DNA of 64,000 nt. It comes from Hymenobacter latericoloratus. Its GTDB lineage: Bacteria; Bacteroidota; Bacteroidia; Cytophagales; Hymenobacteraceae. Both the position numbers and the translations under genes were made by a program. The notes under the pieces are model-generated. The model searched no databases. It had not been told where the DNA came from and was given only the letters and a program-made list of their open reading frames with translations. Of the stretch, positions 33,038 through 43,000 are shown one piece after another (the stretch's first letter is position 1; the number at the start of each line of letters is the position of its first letter). The stretch spans positions 372,001 through 436,000 of the forward strand of contig NZ_JACHNV010000001.1 in NCBI RefSeq assembly GCF_014199535.1, read 5' to 3'.

Positions 33038-33736
33038 ATGAAGCGCTATTTTATCAACCAAGAAGGTGAAGCCAACAAATTCTGGAATATCGAAATTGAT
33101 GGCTCAGCTTATTCTGTAATCTTTGGTAAGGTTGGAACGAGAGGTCGGGAAAGCCGCAAGGAATTAGGTGATGCTACTGCCTGTGCGGCGGAAGTATCAA
33201 AGTTGATTCAGGAGAAGCAGCGTAAGGGCTATCAGGAAATAGAAGAAAATGCGCCTGTTCCTGAAAAAAAGGCAGCTACATATCGACCAATGGACGAGGC
33301 ACTGTTCTGGGAAATTTTAGATCTGTTAAATTGGAAGAGAGCTGGCAATGATGACGCAGTGCTACTGCCGGCCGAAAAACGCTTAGCTACATTGCCTCCA
33401 GAGGATATTTTTGCTTTTGAGGACATTTTGGCCGAGAAACTCTATCAGCTAGATGGCGAGAAGTATGCCGCGGCCTGTTATCCGGGAGAGGATATCCGGA
33501 CTATTTCAGGTGATGCTTTCCTCTATGATAGGTGCAGTGTACTTTGTAATGGTCCTGCTTTCTATAAGGCCGTTCTGCAAGACCCTTCCAAATGGCCGGT
33601 TGGGTTAGAATTTGAAAGCCTTCTGTACTTAGCAAGCAAAGCGTACACCCGAAAAACCAAGCAAGAAGATTTCCCGCACAACCCTCGCATTTCCTATGAA
33701 ACTGGAAGCAATGCGGCTGGTTGGCCTTCTGTGTGA
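33038..33736 (+). CDS. WGR-domain and DUF4240 fusion protein
   Basis: A 232-aa protein. Residues 1-70 resemble a WGR domain: MKRYFINQEGEANKFWNIE, then VIFGKVGTRGRESRKELGD with the GKVGTRG signature, and AEVSKLIQEKQRKGYQEI. Residues about 85-225 match DUF4240 (MDEALFWEILDLLNW, LPPEDIFAFEDILAEKLYQL, ISGDAFLYDRCSVLCNGP). WGR domains occur in PARPs and bind DNA ends or partners; DUF4240 has no known activity. Codons are A+T-rich compared with the neighbours. ATG 33038 begins the WGR text. Convergent with the gene at 33757. Confidence 0.8.
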   Translation: MKRYFINQEGEANKFWNIEIDGSAYSVIFGKVGTRGRESRKELGDATACAAEVSKLIQEKQRKGYQEIEENAPVPEKKAATYRPMDEALFWEILDLLNWKRAGNDDAVLLPAEKRLATLPPEDIFAFEDILAEKLYQLDGEKYAAACYPGEDIRTISGDAFLYDRCSVLCNGPAFYKAVLQDPSKWPVGLEFESLLYLASKAYTRKTKQEDFPHNPRISYETGSNAAGWPSV

Positions 33737-33756
33737 TGATGAGTGACAAGCCCTGC

Positions 33757-35244
33757 CTACGCCGGCCGCAGCGGCCGTTTCTCCAGAATCAGGTTGGTGC
33801 GGAAGGTGTTCAGGCTTTCTTCCAGACCCACGGGGTAGGTGTGGGGGTTGAGGAAGCGGCGGATGCTGGGGTCGAGGCTGAGGACTTCGCGGTGGGCACG
33901 GTTGCGACTTTCCTGCAGGGTAGGCAGTTGGTGCACCAGCTCACCGCGGCGGAAAATGGGCTCCAGCAGCTCCCGGTAGGGCGCATCGGGGCGCACGGGG
34001 CGGCGGCGGGTAGCATCCACGGGGTCGATGATGGTGAGGCGCTCGGGCAGGGGCTCGGCGGTGTTGTAGAGCATGTCGGCGCGGGGCTGGCCATGTTCGT
34101 TTTGGTAGCGGCGCACCTGCAAGATGCCGGGAATGCTGGTTTTAGCCAGCTGCTCACTGAGCTTGATGGTGAAGTCCCAGCCCGAATCATCAGGTTTGCG
34201 CAGGGCGGCCAGCTTGTACACCCCGCCCAGGGCCGGCTGGTCGTAGGCCGTTACGAGCTGGGTGCCGATGCCCCAGGTATCAATTTGGGCGCCCTGTAGC
34301 TTGAGGCTGGTAATGAGGTTCTCCTCCAGATCGTTGCTGGCCACGATGCGCACGTTCTCGAAGCCGGCCTCGTTGAGCAGGGCCCGGGCCTCGCGGCTTA
34401 GGTAGGCCAGGTCACCCGAATCGAGGCGGATGCCGCCCAGCTCGTGGCCGTTAGCACGTAGTTCGCGGGCTACCTTGATGGCGTGGCGCACGCCTTCCAG
34501 CGTGTCGTAGGTATCGACCAGAAACACGGAGTCGTCGGGGAAGGCCTTGGCGTAGGCGGTAAAGGCGGCCACTTCGTCATCGAAGGCCATAACCCAGCTG
34601 TGGGCGTGGGTGCCTTTCACCGGAATGTTAAAGCGCTGCCCGGCCAGTACGTTGGAGGTAGCATCAACCCCACCCAGGTAGGCGGCCCGGCTGGCGCTCA
34701 GCCCCCCATCAAAGCCCTGGGCGCGGCGCAGGCCGAACTCCAGCACGGTATCGGAGCCGGCTGCTTCCCGGATACGGGAGGCTTTGGTAGCAATCAGGGT
34801 CTGGAAGTTCACGAGCGTGAGCAGGGCGGTTTCCACCAGCTGCGCCTGCAGCAGCGGGCCCTGCACCCGAATCAGGGGTTCGTTGGCAAACACCACCGTG
34901 CCCTCGGCAATGGCGTCCACGTCGCAGGTGAACTGTAGCTCGCGCAGATAGTCCAGAAACTCCTGCGGAAACATGGCCGCGCCTTTGGCGCTTTGCAGGC
35001 CACCCAGGTAGGCCAGGTCGTCGTCCGAAAAGCGCAGGTTCTCCAGAAAGTCAACGGCGTAGGCCAGGCCGGCCGCTACGGCGTAGCCCCCGCTAAAGGG
35101 CGGGCGGCGGAAGTACAAGTGAAACACGGCTTCGCGGTCCTGCAAGCCCTGCTGCCAGTAGCCGTAGGCCATGGTAACCTGGTACAGGTCGGTGAGGAGG
35201 CTAAGCGAAGGAGCATACAGGCCGGAAAGCGGAGCAGGGTTCAT
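33757..35244 (-). CDS. pncB: Nicotinate phosphoribosyltransferase
   Basis: A 495-aa enzyme making nicotinate mononucleotide in NAD salvage. Characteristic text: LLTDLYQVTMAYGYW near the start, EFGLRRAQG, KGTHAHSWVMAF, VDTYDT, and GGIRLDSGDLAYLS. It belongs to the longer bacterial NAPRTase subfamily. I prefer ATG 35244 (MNPAPLSGLYAPSL) over the GTG at 35265. It stands alone, its 3' end converging on the WGR-DUF4240 gene. No NAD-related regulator site was recognised. Confidence 0.92.
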   Translation of the reverse strand: MNPAPLSGLYAPSLSLLTDLYQVTMAYGYWQQGLQDREAVFHLYFRRPPFSGGYAVAAGLAYAVDFLENLRFSDDDLAYLGGLQSAKGAAMFPQEFLDYLRELQFTCDVDAIAEGTVVFANEPLIRVQGPLLQAQLVETALLTLVNFQTLIATKASRIREAAGSDTVLEFGLRRAQGFDGGLSASRAAYLGGVDATSNVLAGQRFNIPVKGTHAHSWVMAFDDEVAAFTAYAKAFPDDSVFLVDTYDTLEGVRHAIKVARELRANGHELGGIRLDSGDLAYLSREARALLNEAGFENVRIVASNDLEENLITSLKLQGAQIDTWGIGTQLVTAYDQPALGGVYKLAALRKPDDSGWDFTIKLSEQLAKTSIPGILQVRRYQNEHGQPRADMLYNTAEPLPERLTIIDPVDATRRRPVRPDAPYRELLEPIFRRGELVHQLPTLQESRNRAHREVLSLDPSIRRFLNPHTYPVGLEESLNTFRTNLILEKRPLRPA

Positions 35245-35430
35245 GCAAAGCAACGGTTGAGACACCGAAGCTTACGCAGAATATTTGATTTCGTCGGTGC
35301 TCTGCTCCGGGGTGCGGTCCGGAGTGGTAACAAGATGCCCTTACCGGCTCCCGAAAAAAGCCCATACCCGGGGGGCTACCCGGCTGGCCGCTGCGCACCC
35401 GAAGCAGCCGCGCCGGAACGGGCGTGAGCC

Positions 35431-35790
35431 CTACTCGGCGGAAAGCGGAAGCTGGGTGCGGCAGTAGTGCTCCGCGTCCAGCAAGGACGGTACTACCGGC
35501 GGGCAGAGGGCCGCGGGCAGGCGGGTAAGTAGTTGGCCGGCCGAGTCGCCGAGGTGGCAGAGCACCAGCGGAATCCGGCGCTCCTGCAGGCGCCGGTAGT
35601 AGCGCACCAGCACGCGCAAGGTGGCAAAAGAAAGGTTGCGCAGGTGGCTGCAGTCAATCCAGATGCTGGGTTTGCCGCTACGGCAGGCGCGCCGCAGCGC
35701 GTACGAGAGTTCAGCCCCTCCCGTTGGCTCGTCGTCATCGGCCAGAATCAGTAGGTAGCTTTCGGGCAATATCTCGCGGTACACTTCCAT
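35431..35790 (-). CDS. STAS-domain-like protein
   Basis: A 119-aa protein with the pattern of the STAS (anti-sigma antagonist) fold: YLLILADDDEPTGGAELSYAL, then KPSIWIDCSHLRNLSFATLRVL (central strand-loop-helix where phosphorylatable Ser sits, here NLSFATL) and IPLVLCHLGDSAGQLLTRL. A regulatory role in partner switching is inferred. There is no anti-sigma kinase nearby. ATG 35790 is used instead of the earlier in-frame start. Divergent from the LuxR-type regulator at 36108. Confidence 0.75.
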   Translation of the reverse strand: MEVYREILPESYLLILADDDEPTGGAELSYALRRACRSGKPSIWIDCSHLRNLSFATLRVLVRYYRRLQERRIPLVLCHLGDSAGQLLTRLPAALCPPVVPSLLDAEHYCRTQLPLSAE

Positions 35791-36107
35791 GGGGCAGCAC
35801 AATAGCTAAACAACACCGCAGCCAGAGCCAAAAAAGCACTCGGGCGTTTTCAGTAAACTGTTTACAGTTTGAGAAAAAGTATCCAAATATACGGTGGATA
35901 GCAAATGAGGTGATGGGGTAAAACACTGATTTATAAGTAGGTGAATATACGTAACGAGGAGCAGTAACGCTATTTTCGCCGGGCAGCAGGGTGGGCCTGA
36001 CTGCCCGAGAGCTGCAGGCCGCAGCAGCCTTCAGCTTACTTATTGCGTACTATTGCCGGGCCGCAGGAGCGCGGTTTCCTGCTGCTGAATTTGACTGACC
36101 TTCCTCT
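35791..36107. other. Divergent intergenic region with a small inverted repeat
   Basis: 317 bp between the STAS gene and the response regulator. It carries the operator-like palindrome AAACTG-ttta-CAGTTT at 35855-35870. No terminator or exact TAnnTTTG box was found. Confidence 0.45.
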
Positions 36108-36791
36108 ATGATTCGCATAATGCTTGCTGATGACCACGCCATTCTGCGGGAAGGCATCCGGGCCATTCTCTCCCAGCAGCCTGGTATGCAGGTAGTAGGC
36201 GAGGCCGGAAATGGGCAAGTGTTGCTGGAACTGTTGGCCACTACCCCCGCCAACGTGGTGCTCATGGACGTGAACATGCCCGTGCTCGATGGCTTTGCGA
36301 CCATAAACCTGCTGCGCAGCCGCTTCCCTGAGGTGCGGGTGTTAGTATTGTCCATGCTCGACCACGAAAGCTACGTGTACCGTATGTTACAGGCCGGCGC
36401 CCTCGGGTACGTGCTCAAAAACTCCGATACTACCGAAATTACCTACGCCATTCGCACGGTAGCGGCGGGCCGGCAGTTTCTGTGCACCGAAATCGGCCTG
36501 AACCTGCTGTACCGCTCGGTTCAGCACCAATCCGTCGCCCCTGAGGCCGCCGAGGCTCTGTCGGCCTACCGCATGTCCTTGCACCGCAATGATGCCATTG
36601 AGCTATCGGGGCGGGAGATGGAGGTGCTCAAGCTGATTGCCGAAGGCCTGACCAATGCCGAGATTGCCGAGCAGCTGTTCGCCAGCAAGCGCACCATCGA
36701 AACTCACCGCCAGAACATCATCGAGAAAACCCAGGCCAAAAACACGGCCGCCCTCATCCGCTACGCCATGAGCCACGGGCTGATAGAGTAA
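36108..36791 (+). CDS. LuxR/NarL-type response regulator
   Basis: A 227-aa DNA-binding regulator. The receiver (about 1-120) has the acidic pair in LADDHAILREG, the phospho-accepting Asp in VVLMDVNMPVLDGF, and the Lys in GALGYVLKNSD. The C-terminal HTH reads LSGREMEVLKLIAEGLTNAE then IAEQLFASKRTIETHRQNI. No partner kinase is next to it, so it is an orphan locally. The stop codon lies within the first arm of a palindromic repeat. Confidence 0.93.
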   Translation: MIRIMLADDHAILREGIRAILSQQPGMQVVGEAGNGQVLLELLATTPANVVLMDVNMPVLDGFATINLLRSRFPEVRVLVLSMLDHESYVYRMLQAGALGYVLKNSDTTEITYAIRTVAAGRQFLCTEIGLNLLYRSVQHQSVAPEAAEALSAYRMSLHRNDAIELSGREMEVLKLIAEGLTNAEIAEQLFASKRTIETHRQNIIEKTQAKNTAALIRYAMSHGLIE

Positions 36792-36898
36792 AGGTGAAAT
36801 AGTGAGCTGGTGAACCGGTGCGTTTGATGTTCAGTTGGTGCTATCTGCGCCGCCAGAACGTAAAACTCACCAGTTTACCAGCTCACTATTTCACCTTT
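36790..36898. repeat. 22-bp inverted repeat pair overlapping the regulator's stop
   Basis: Perfect 22-bp arms 36790-36811 and 36877-36898 (aaaggtgaaatagtgagctg is the first 20 bases). The left arm overlaps the TAA of the LuxR gene by 2 bases; the right arm ends 3 bp before tRNA-Arg. It could act as the regulator's terminator. Confidence 0.8.
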
Positions 36899-36901
36899 GT
36901 G

Positions 36902-36973
36902 TAGCCGCGGCGGGAATCGAACCCACATCTAAAGTTTAGGAAACCCTTATTCTATCCGTTGAACTACGCAGCC
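36902..36973 (-). tRNA. tRNA-Arg (anticodon CCT)
   Basis: Acceptor GGCTGCG/CGCGGCT (with wobble pairs), anticodon loop TTCCTAA giving CCT, T-arm GTGGG-TTCGATT-CCCGC, discriminator A. It decodes AGG. CCA is not encoded. The anticodon stem has two G-U pairs. Confidence 0.92.
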
Positions 36974-36991
36974 AGTAGTTGGGCACTGGCG

Positions 36992-37023
36992 CAAAGTTAC
37001 GCCGAAAGCAGCGCCTGCCCAAA
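36992..37023 (-). promoter_or_regulatory. Complete Bacteroidota promoter for tRNA-Arg
   Basis: On the minus strand: TTTG (37023-37020), 20 bp, TAACTTTG (36999-36992). Transcription would start about 10 bp before the mature tRNA. Confidence 0.75.
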
Positions 37024-37104
37024 CCAGCAGGCGCTGTGGCTATGCACAGCTGCCCCGCGTAGCCTATCTTGTTTCGTCCTCACTGTTTTTTCTTTTCAGG
37101 CTTC

Positions 37105-38286
37105 ATGGGTTTACTGGACGACTTGCGGGCTGACCGGCGGGTAGCAGGCACGGCGCCGCACACCGGCCCCGATAAGCAAGTGCCCGCGCTGCTGCTAATC
37201 CCGGATATCAGCGGCTTTACGCGCTTTATTGAGGAGTCGGGGAGCCCGCAGGCCCCGTTTCTGGTGGCCGATCTGCTGGAAATTCTTATCGAAGCCAACA
37301 CCCTGGATCTGCAGGTAAACGAAATTCAGGGCGACGCCGTGCTGTTTTACCGGCTGGGGCCGCCGCCACCCGTGGCCGAGCTGGTGCGCCAGTGCCGCCG
37401 CATCTACCTCGATTTTCAGAACTACCTGCGCCTGGTAGCCCGCGACACGGGCTCGGAGCTGGCCGCTGCCCTGCACGAGCTGGCCCTCACGCTTAAAATT
37501 GTGGTGCACTACGGCCGCGTGAGTGTGGCCCGCATCCGGGAGTACACCAAGCTGATGGGCCGCGACGTGATTGTGGTGCACCGCCTGCTCAAAAACAACG
37601 TCACGGGCTCGGAGTACGTGCTGCTCTCGGCGGGCTACGTGGCCACCCAACCGCCAACCGCCCTGGCTCAGGCTTTTTCCTGGACGCGCCTGCTGCCCGG
37701 CGCCACGTACTACGAGTACCTGGGTGAAACGCCCTACCACTACGCCAGCCTCTCGCCCCTGCGCCTGCTGCTGAGCACCCCGGAAATTGACGACGATGTG
37801 CCACCGGGCCGTGGTTGCGCCCTGAAGGTGCGGCGGGCCCTGCGCATCCCGGCCCCGTATGCCCTGCGCATTATCACCAACTTCCGCCTGCGCCCCCGCT
37901 GGATGGAGGGCGCCACCGCCGTGCACTACGACGTGACCAAGGTAGGCCGCCTGGGCACCAGCTATAAGGTGGATGTGTTTGGGGGCCAGATTGACTTCCA
38001 GGCCGTGCAGCAGTTTGAGGACGAGGATGGGCGCCTGGAGTACGTGGAGAAGATTTCGCACTTCCGGCTTTTCCCCAACACTTTGCTGTTCTACTCCATT
38101 GAGGCCGTAACCGCCCATGCGTGCCTCGTGACCATGGAGCTGCGCTACGGCCACATTGCCAGCGCCAGCCGCGTCGTCCGGTTTGGGCAGCTGCGGCGCC
38201 TGCACCGGTTTCTGGGTCGCTCCATCCGTGGGCTGGCTCAATTGCTGGGGGAAGTGAGGGAGGTAACAGGTGAGGGTGACAGGTAG
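37105..38286 (+). CDS. DUF2652 protein, class III nucleotide-cyclase-like, with SRPBCC-like C-terminus
   Basis: A 393-aa cytoplasmic protein. Residues about 25-190 look like a class III cyclase: metal Asp34 in LLLIPDISGFTRF and Asp77 in EIQGDAVLFY keep the normal 43-residue spacing. The base-recognition Lys of adenylyl cyclases is replaced (Glu73 in the aligned place). In GRDVIVVHRLL the transition-state Asn is Ile156, while Arg160 remains. Residues about 230-390 (RALRIPAPYALRIITNFRLRPRWMEG...) resemble a START/SRPBCC lipid-binding fold. It could make an unusual cyclic nucleotide or just bind nucleotide. ATG 37105 is chosen because it gives the compact N-terminus. It converges on an HD/Pycsar-type effector gene. 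Confidence 0.75.
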   Translation: MGLLDDLRADRRVAGTAPHTGPDKQVPALLLIPDISGFTRFIEESGSPQAPFLVADLLEILIEANTLDLQVNEIQGDAVLFYRLGPPPPVAELVRQCRRIYLDFQNYLRLVARDTGSELAAALHELALTLKIVVHYGRVSVARIREYTKLMGRDVIVVHRLLKNNVTGSEYVLLSAGYVATQPPTALAQAFSWTRLLPGATYYEYLGETPYHYASLSPLRLLLSTPEIDDDVPPGRGCALKVRRALRIPAPYALRIITNFRLRPRWMEGATAVHYDVTKVGRLGTSYKVDVFGGQIDFQAVQQFEDEDGRLEYVEKISHFRLFPNTLLFYSIEAVTAHACLVTMELRYGHIASASRVVRFGQLRRLHRFLGRSIRGLAQLLGEVREVTGEGDR

Positions 38287-38324
38287 TAAGAAAAAGGTGA
38301 CGAGTAATGACGAAGTGAGGAAAA

Positions 38325-38432
38325 GGCTGCCATCTTGAGCGCAGCGAAGGACCTTATCACGCGTGAACGAACTGTTGCTACGACAGTCGTTCTGCTGTGA
38401 CAAGGTCCTTCGCTGCGCTCAGGGTGGCAGCC
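38325..38432. repeat. Palindromic element, family II copy 2
   Basis: Outer arms 38325-38355 and 38402-38432 (31 bp, two mismatches) with the core gagcgcagcgaaggacctt, the same family as 31233-31336. An inner hairpin (acgaactg / cagtcgt) sits in the middle. It separates the two convergent genes. Confidence 0.85.
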
Positions 38433-38512
38433 TCTTTGGTATTTCGTCATTTGTCACACCCCGCCTGTTACCGGCCAGCCGTCACAATTCACGCCCCTCG
38501 CCGCTCACTCCG

Positions 38513-39754
38513 CTATACTTTGTACAGGAGCGCGATACCAAACGACAGGGCCGTCAGAATAAGGCCCACCATGAAAATGGTGTAGCTCAGGCGCAGCAAG
38601 CGGTACTTCTTCGTGAGCACGTCGCCGAGGTAGTAAATGTCGGTCACCATGTTGGTGTACAAGGCCTCCTTCTGGCCCATAATCTCCGTCATGCCATGCT
38701 GAAAGTCGTCGAGGCTGAGCTTGCTGAAGTTGCCGAAGAAGAGCAGGTTCACGCGGCGGTTGGTGGCAATCTGGGGGCTGCGCTTCAGCCACTTAAAGCT
38801 CGTGACATCGGGCTGGGCGCAGAGAATGGCCGTGATAACCGAAGCCAGGGCCGTAGCCAGCAGAATGCCCATGGGCACCGCAATAATGGGGTTCCGGATA
38901 AGGCCCACGTTGCTCAGGGCCGCCGTTTTGCTACCCAGCTTGGCGCCGAAATAGGTAATAATCAGGGACATGAGCACCGCGTTCAACGAAATCATCATGT
39001 TGGCCTTCTTATCGGCCATGTCCGAGAGCTTCATGTGGTTGCTGTACATGGTCCGGAACATGGTTTCGATGCCGCGCTTGGGCTCAGCGAAGGTGCCTTC
39101 GGCTTCTTCCTCCTTCTTCTTTTTCTTCTTCTCGGTTTTCTTGACCAGCTTCCGCTGCTCCTTCACGTTTTCCTTAAACTGCTCCTGGTAGCGTTCCTTG
39201 GCCGCCTTGGTATAGTACTTGCCGGCCAGCAGGAAGGCCAGCTGCGTTTCGGCCCACTCCGTGTTCGAGTAGGTTTTGCCCAGCATGGCTTCCCATTCGG
39301 CCCGGAGCAGCTCGGCCTCGGCAAAGAAACTCTCGCGGCCCATGTTGCTCATGTCGGCATCCACCAGCAGCTGCTCCAGCTCCGTCTGGCGGGGCGCATC
39401 GCGGTGGGTGGCCTTAATCAGGTGTTGCACCAGCTCAATGCGCTCGGGGGGGTAGCCCTGCCGCTGCAGCCACTCGGCGGCCATATCGGCGCTCCGGAAC
39501 TCGTGCCCGTCGTACACTTCGGTGTAGCCCACGTCATGAAACCAGGCTGCCAGCACCAGCGCTTCCTGGTCGGCCTCGCTTAGGCCAGCCGCTTCGCCCA
39601 GGGCGCGGGCCTCCTTTACTACCGTGGCCGTGTGCTTGGGCGAGTGGTACACCAGCTGGGCCGGCAGCTTAGCCTCCAGCAGCGCCTGCACGTGGGCCTT
39701 GGCATTTTTAACGATTTCGGCTTTGGCCGGTTTCTGTATAAGAGTGGGTTCCAT
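38513..39754 (-). CDS. HD-domain protein with Pycsar-type membrane effector domain (DUF5706)
   Basis: A 413-aa protein. Residues about 20-200 form an HD phosphohydrolase with metal-ligand pattern His41, His73-Asp74 (AAWFHDVGY), His117 and Asp134 (VDADMSN). A lysine/glutamate-rich linker (about 205-225, seven Lys in a row region) leads to a C-terminal membrane part: segments near MISLNAVLMSLIITYF, IAVPMGILLATALASVI and the final YTIFMVGLILTALSFGIALL. This last part matches the Pycsar-TM effector type described for anti-phage systems that respond to cCMP/cUMP. Many Bacteroidota carry HD-containing versions, and whether they are defensive is not established. ATG 39754 is preferred; the longer reading lacks coding character. 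Confidence 0.75.
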   Translation of the reverse strand: MEPTLIQKPAKAEIVKNAKAHVQALLEAKLPAQLVYHSPKHTATVVKEARALGEAAGLSEADQEALVLAAWFHDVGYTEVYDGHEFRSADMAAEWLQRQGYPPERIELVQHLIKATHRDAPRQTELEQLLVDADMSNMGRESFFAEAELLRAEWEAMLGKTYSNTEWAETQLAFLLAGKYYTKAAKERYQEQFKENVKEQRKLVKKTEKKKKKKEEEAEGTFAEPKRGIETMFRTMYSNHMKLSDMADKKANMMISLNAVLMSLIITYFGAKLGSKTAALSNVGLIRNPIIAVPMGILLATALASVITAILCAQPDVTSFKWLKRSPQIATNRRVNLLFFGNFSKLSLDDFQHGMTEIMGQKEALYTNMVTDIYYLGDVLTKKYRLLRLSYTIFMVGLILTALSFGIALLYKV

Positions 39755-40000
39755 CAGCGGAGGGCAACAACAAAGAAACAACAGCGAGCGGCTGCTGGGC
39801 TTACAACGCGATTCGCGCGGCTTGGTTTTCGGGGCGGCGGCCCAACCGTAGCCGAGCGAATTGCGTAGGGCAGCGCACCATACCTGCACGCATCCGGCAC
39901 TTTAGCCGTGAGTGGTAAGTTTACCGTATTTCCTGAACATCCGTTCCCCTGCCTTGGTGCCCGGGCAAGCACCGGGCTTTTCCGCTACTTTCTCTTTTGT

Positions 40001-43000
40001 ATGAGCAGACATTTCCTGTCGTCCTGTTGCCTGCTGCTGGCCCTGGCCGGCGGGGCCGCGCCGGTGGCGCTGGCCCAGCAGAAAACCCAGACGCCCCACC
40101 CCGAGCGCCCCAACTACCGCAAGGGGGGGCTGAACTGGGAGTCGAAGACGCCGCCCGACAGCTCCCTGATCCGCTACACCGTGTTTCTGATTGGCGACGT
40201 GGGCAAGCCGATTCCGGAGGCCGAAGGCGGGGAGCCTTCCCTGAATTACCTGCGCAAGCAGATTCTGGCCGCCGGGGCCAAAAGTACCACCGTGTACCTC
40301 GGCGACAATATATACGAGTACGGCATGCCCGAGGCTAAAGCCTCGGACCGCCAGGAGTCGGAGCGGCGCATCATCGACCAGATGAAGATTCTGCGCGACT
40401 ACCAGGGCGAGAAATACATGATTCCGGGCAACCACGACTGGAAGCAGGGCAAGCGCGGAGCCGTGGAGCAAGTAAACCGCGAGCAGTTCTTCGTGGAAAA
40501 CTACTTGCAGAGCGACTCGGCGGCTTTCCCCTATACCGGCGACTTTTTCCTGCCCCGCAATGCCTGCCCCGGCCCCGTGGAGGTGCGCCTGCAGGACGAC
40601 CTGGTGCTTATTGCCATCAACTCGCAGTGGTTTCTGCAAACCTCCGGCGAGCGGCCCTACGGCGCCAACAGCGGCTGCGGCGTGGCCAACGAAACCGATT
40701 TCTTTACCCAGGTAGAGGACATTATCCAGCGCAACGCGGGCAAGAACATCATGGTGGTAGCCCACCACCCCCTGTTCTCCGACGGTATTCATGGTGGCTA
40801 CTTCACCCTGGCCGACCATTTCTTCCCGCTCAGCATTGTCTACAAATACGCCTTTGTGCCCCTGCCGGTCATTGGCTCCATTTACCCATTTGCCCGCAAG
40901 TACGGCGGCATTTCGCAGGATATTCCGCACCCGCTGTACCAGGCCTATAAAAAGGGCCTGATGGAAATCTTCAATAAGTACCCCAACGTGGTGTACGCCG
41001 CCGGCCACGAGCACAACCTGCAGTATTTCAAGGAAGGCAACCTCAACCACATCGTCAGCGGCTCGGGCTGCAAAACCCAGCACGTGAAGCCCGGCAGCGG
41101 GGGTGAGGCGTTCTTCTCCGACAAGGAAAAGGGGTTTGCCCGCGTGAACTACTACAACAACGGCGAGGTCTGGACGGAGTTTTACGTGCCGAACGGCACG
41201 GGTGAAACCGGCCGCCTCGTGTTCCGCACGCCCATGTACGCCCAGCAGGCCGTGGCCTCTACCGACTCGGTGGCCCGGCCCCTGGCTGGCCCGCGCCCCC
41301 GCTTCGCCGACAGCACCGTGACGGTAGCGGTTAACAAGCAGTACCTCGACCGCAGTGGGGTGCACAAGCTGTTCTTCGGCAAGCACTACCGCCAGGAGTG
41401 GGCAACCCCCGTTACGTTCCCGGTGCTGGACCTGGCCACCGAGAAGGGCGGCCTGACGCCCTACAAAATAGGGGGTGGCAAGCAGACGGCTTCCCTGAAA
41501 GTACGCAACGAGGAGGGCCGCAACTTCACCATCCGCAGCCTCAACAAAGACCCCTCGGCTGTGCTGCCCGAGGCCCTGCGCGAAGGTGCCGCCGCTGATA
41601 TTCTGCAGGATCAGATTTCGGCCCAGCACCCGTACGCTGCCCTGGCCATTCCGCCCCTGGCTACGGCGGCCGGCATTCTGCACACCAACCCCGAGCTGCG
41701 CTACATCCCCCAGGACCCCCTGCTGGGCCAGTACCTGGAGCGCTTCGGCAACACGCCGGGGGCCATTGAGGAAGATGCCAAGGACGACCAGAGCAACGTG
41801 GAAAGCCTGGGCAACGCCAAAAACCTGGTGGGCACCGACAAGGTGTTTGAGCGCATCACGGAAGACAACGACAACCGCGTCAATGAAAAAGCCTTTGCCC
41901 GCTCCCGCCTCTTCGATATGTGGATTGGCGACTGGGACCGGCACGAGGACCAGTGGCGCTGGGCCGAGAAAAAAGATAAGGACGGGGACCGGAAATTTAC
42001 AGCCGTGCCCGAGGACCGGGACGTGGCCTTCTTCAAGGGCGACGGTATTTTCCCCTACCTGGCCTCGCGCAAGTGGGCCATCCGCAACTTCCAGAACTTC
42101 GGGAAGGATTATGCCGACTGGAAAGGCCTGAACCTGACGGCCCTGAGCAACGACCGGGTGTACCTGGCCTCGGTAACCAAGGAAGAGTGGGTAAAGCAGG
42201 CCGAGGAAATGAAGGCTGCCCTCACCGACGACGTAATTGAGCAAGCCTTCCGGGAGCGGTGGCCCCAGCAGATCTACGCCCAGCACGGCCCCGAAATTGT
42301 AGCCAAGCTGAAAAGCCGCCGCGAGCTGCTGCCCCAGGTAGCCGCCGATTACTACGAGGTGCTCAGCAAGGTAACCGAGGTAAAAGGCTCCAAGAAGCGG
42401 GAGCGGTTTGTGGTGGAGCGCCTGCCCGAGGATAAGACGCGCGTAACAGTGCAGAAAATCAACAAGGAAGGCGAGCTGACCAAGATACTCTTTGACCGCA
42501 CCTTCGACAACAAGGTAACCAAGGAGCTGCGCCTCTACGGTTTCGAGGGCCAGGACCGGTACGAGGTGAAAGGCGACGTGAAGCGGGGCCCGCTGGTACG
42601 CATCATCGGCGGCCTTGATCGGGACTCCATCATCAATACCTCCAACGTGGGAGGCCTGGGGCACCGCCTGCACATCTACGACGCCGACACCGGCAACGTG
42701 ATTGTGGCCGGCCAGGATTCCCGCCTGCGCCTGGAGCCCGGCATTGACGTAAGCCGCTACGACGTGCACACGCGTGCCAACCGCAAGGACTATACCCTCA
42801 ACTACTTCGGGCCTACCGCTTACTTCGGCTACAACGTCGATGACCGGTTGTTCTTCGGTGGGGGGGTAGTGTACCGGACCTACGGTTTCCGGAAGGAGCC
42901 CTACGCCACCGAGCAGAGCCTGGCCGCCAACTACTCGCCCTCCCAGAGCGCCTACAACGTGCGCTACCTCGGCCACTTCGTGGACGTGCTGGGCCGCACG

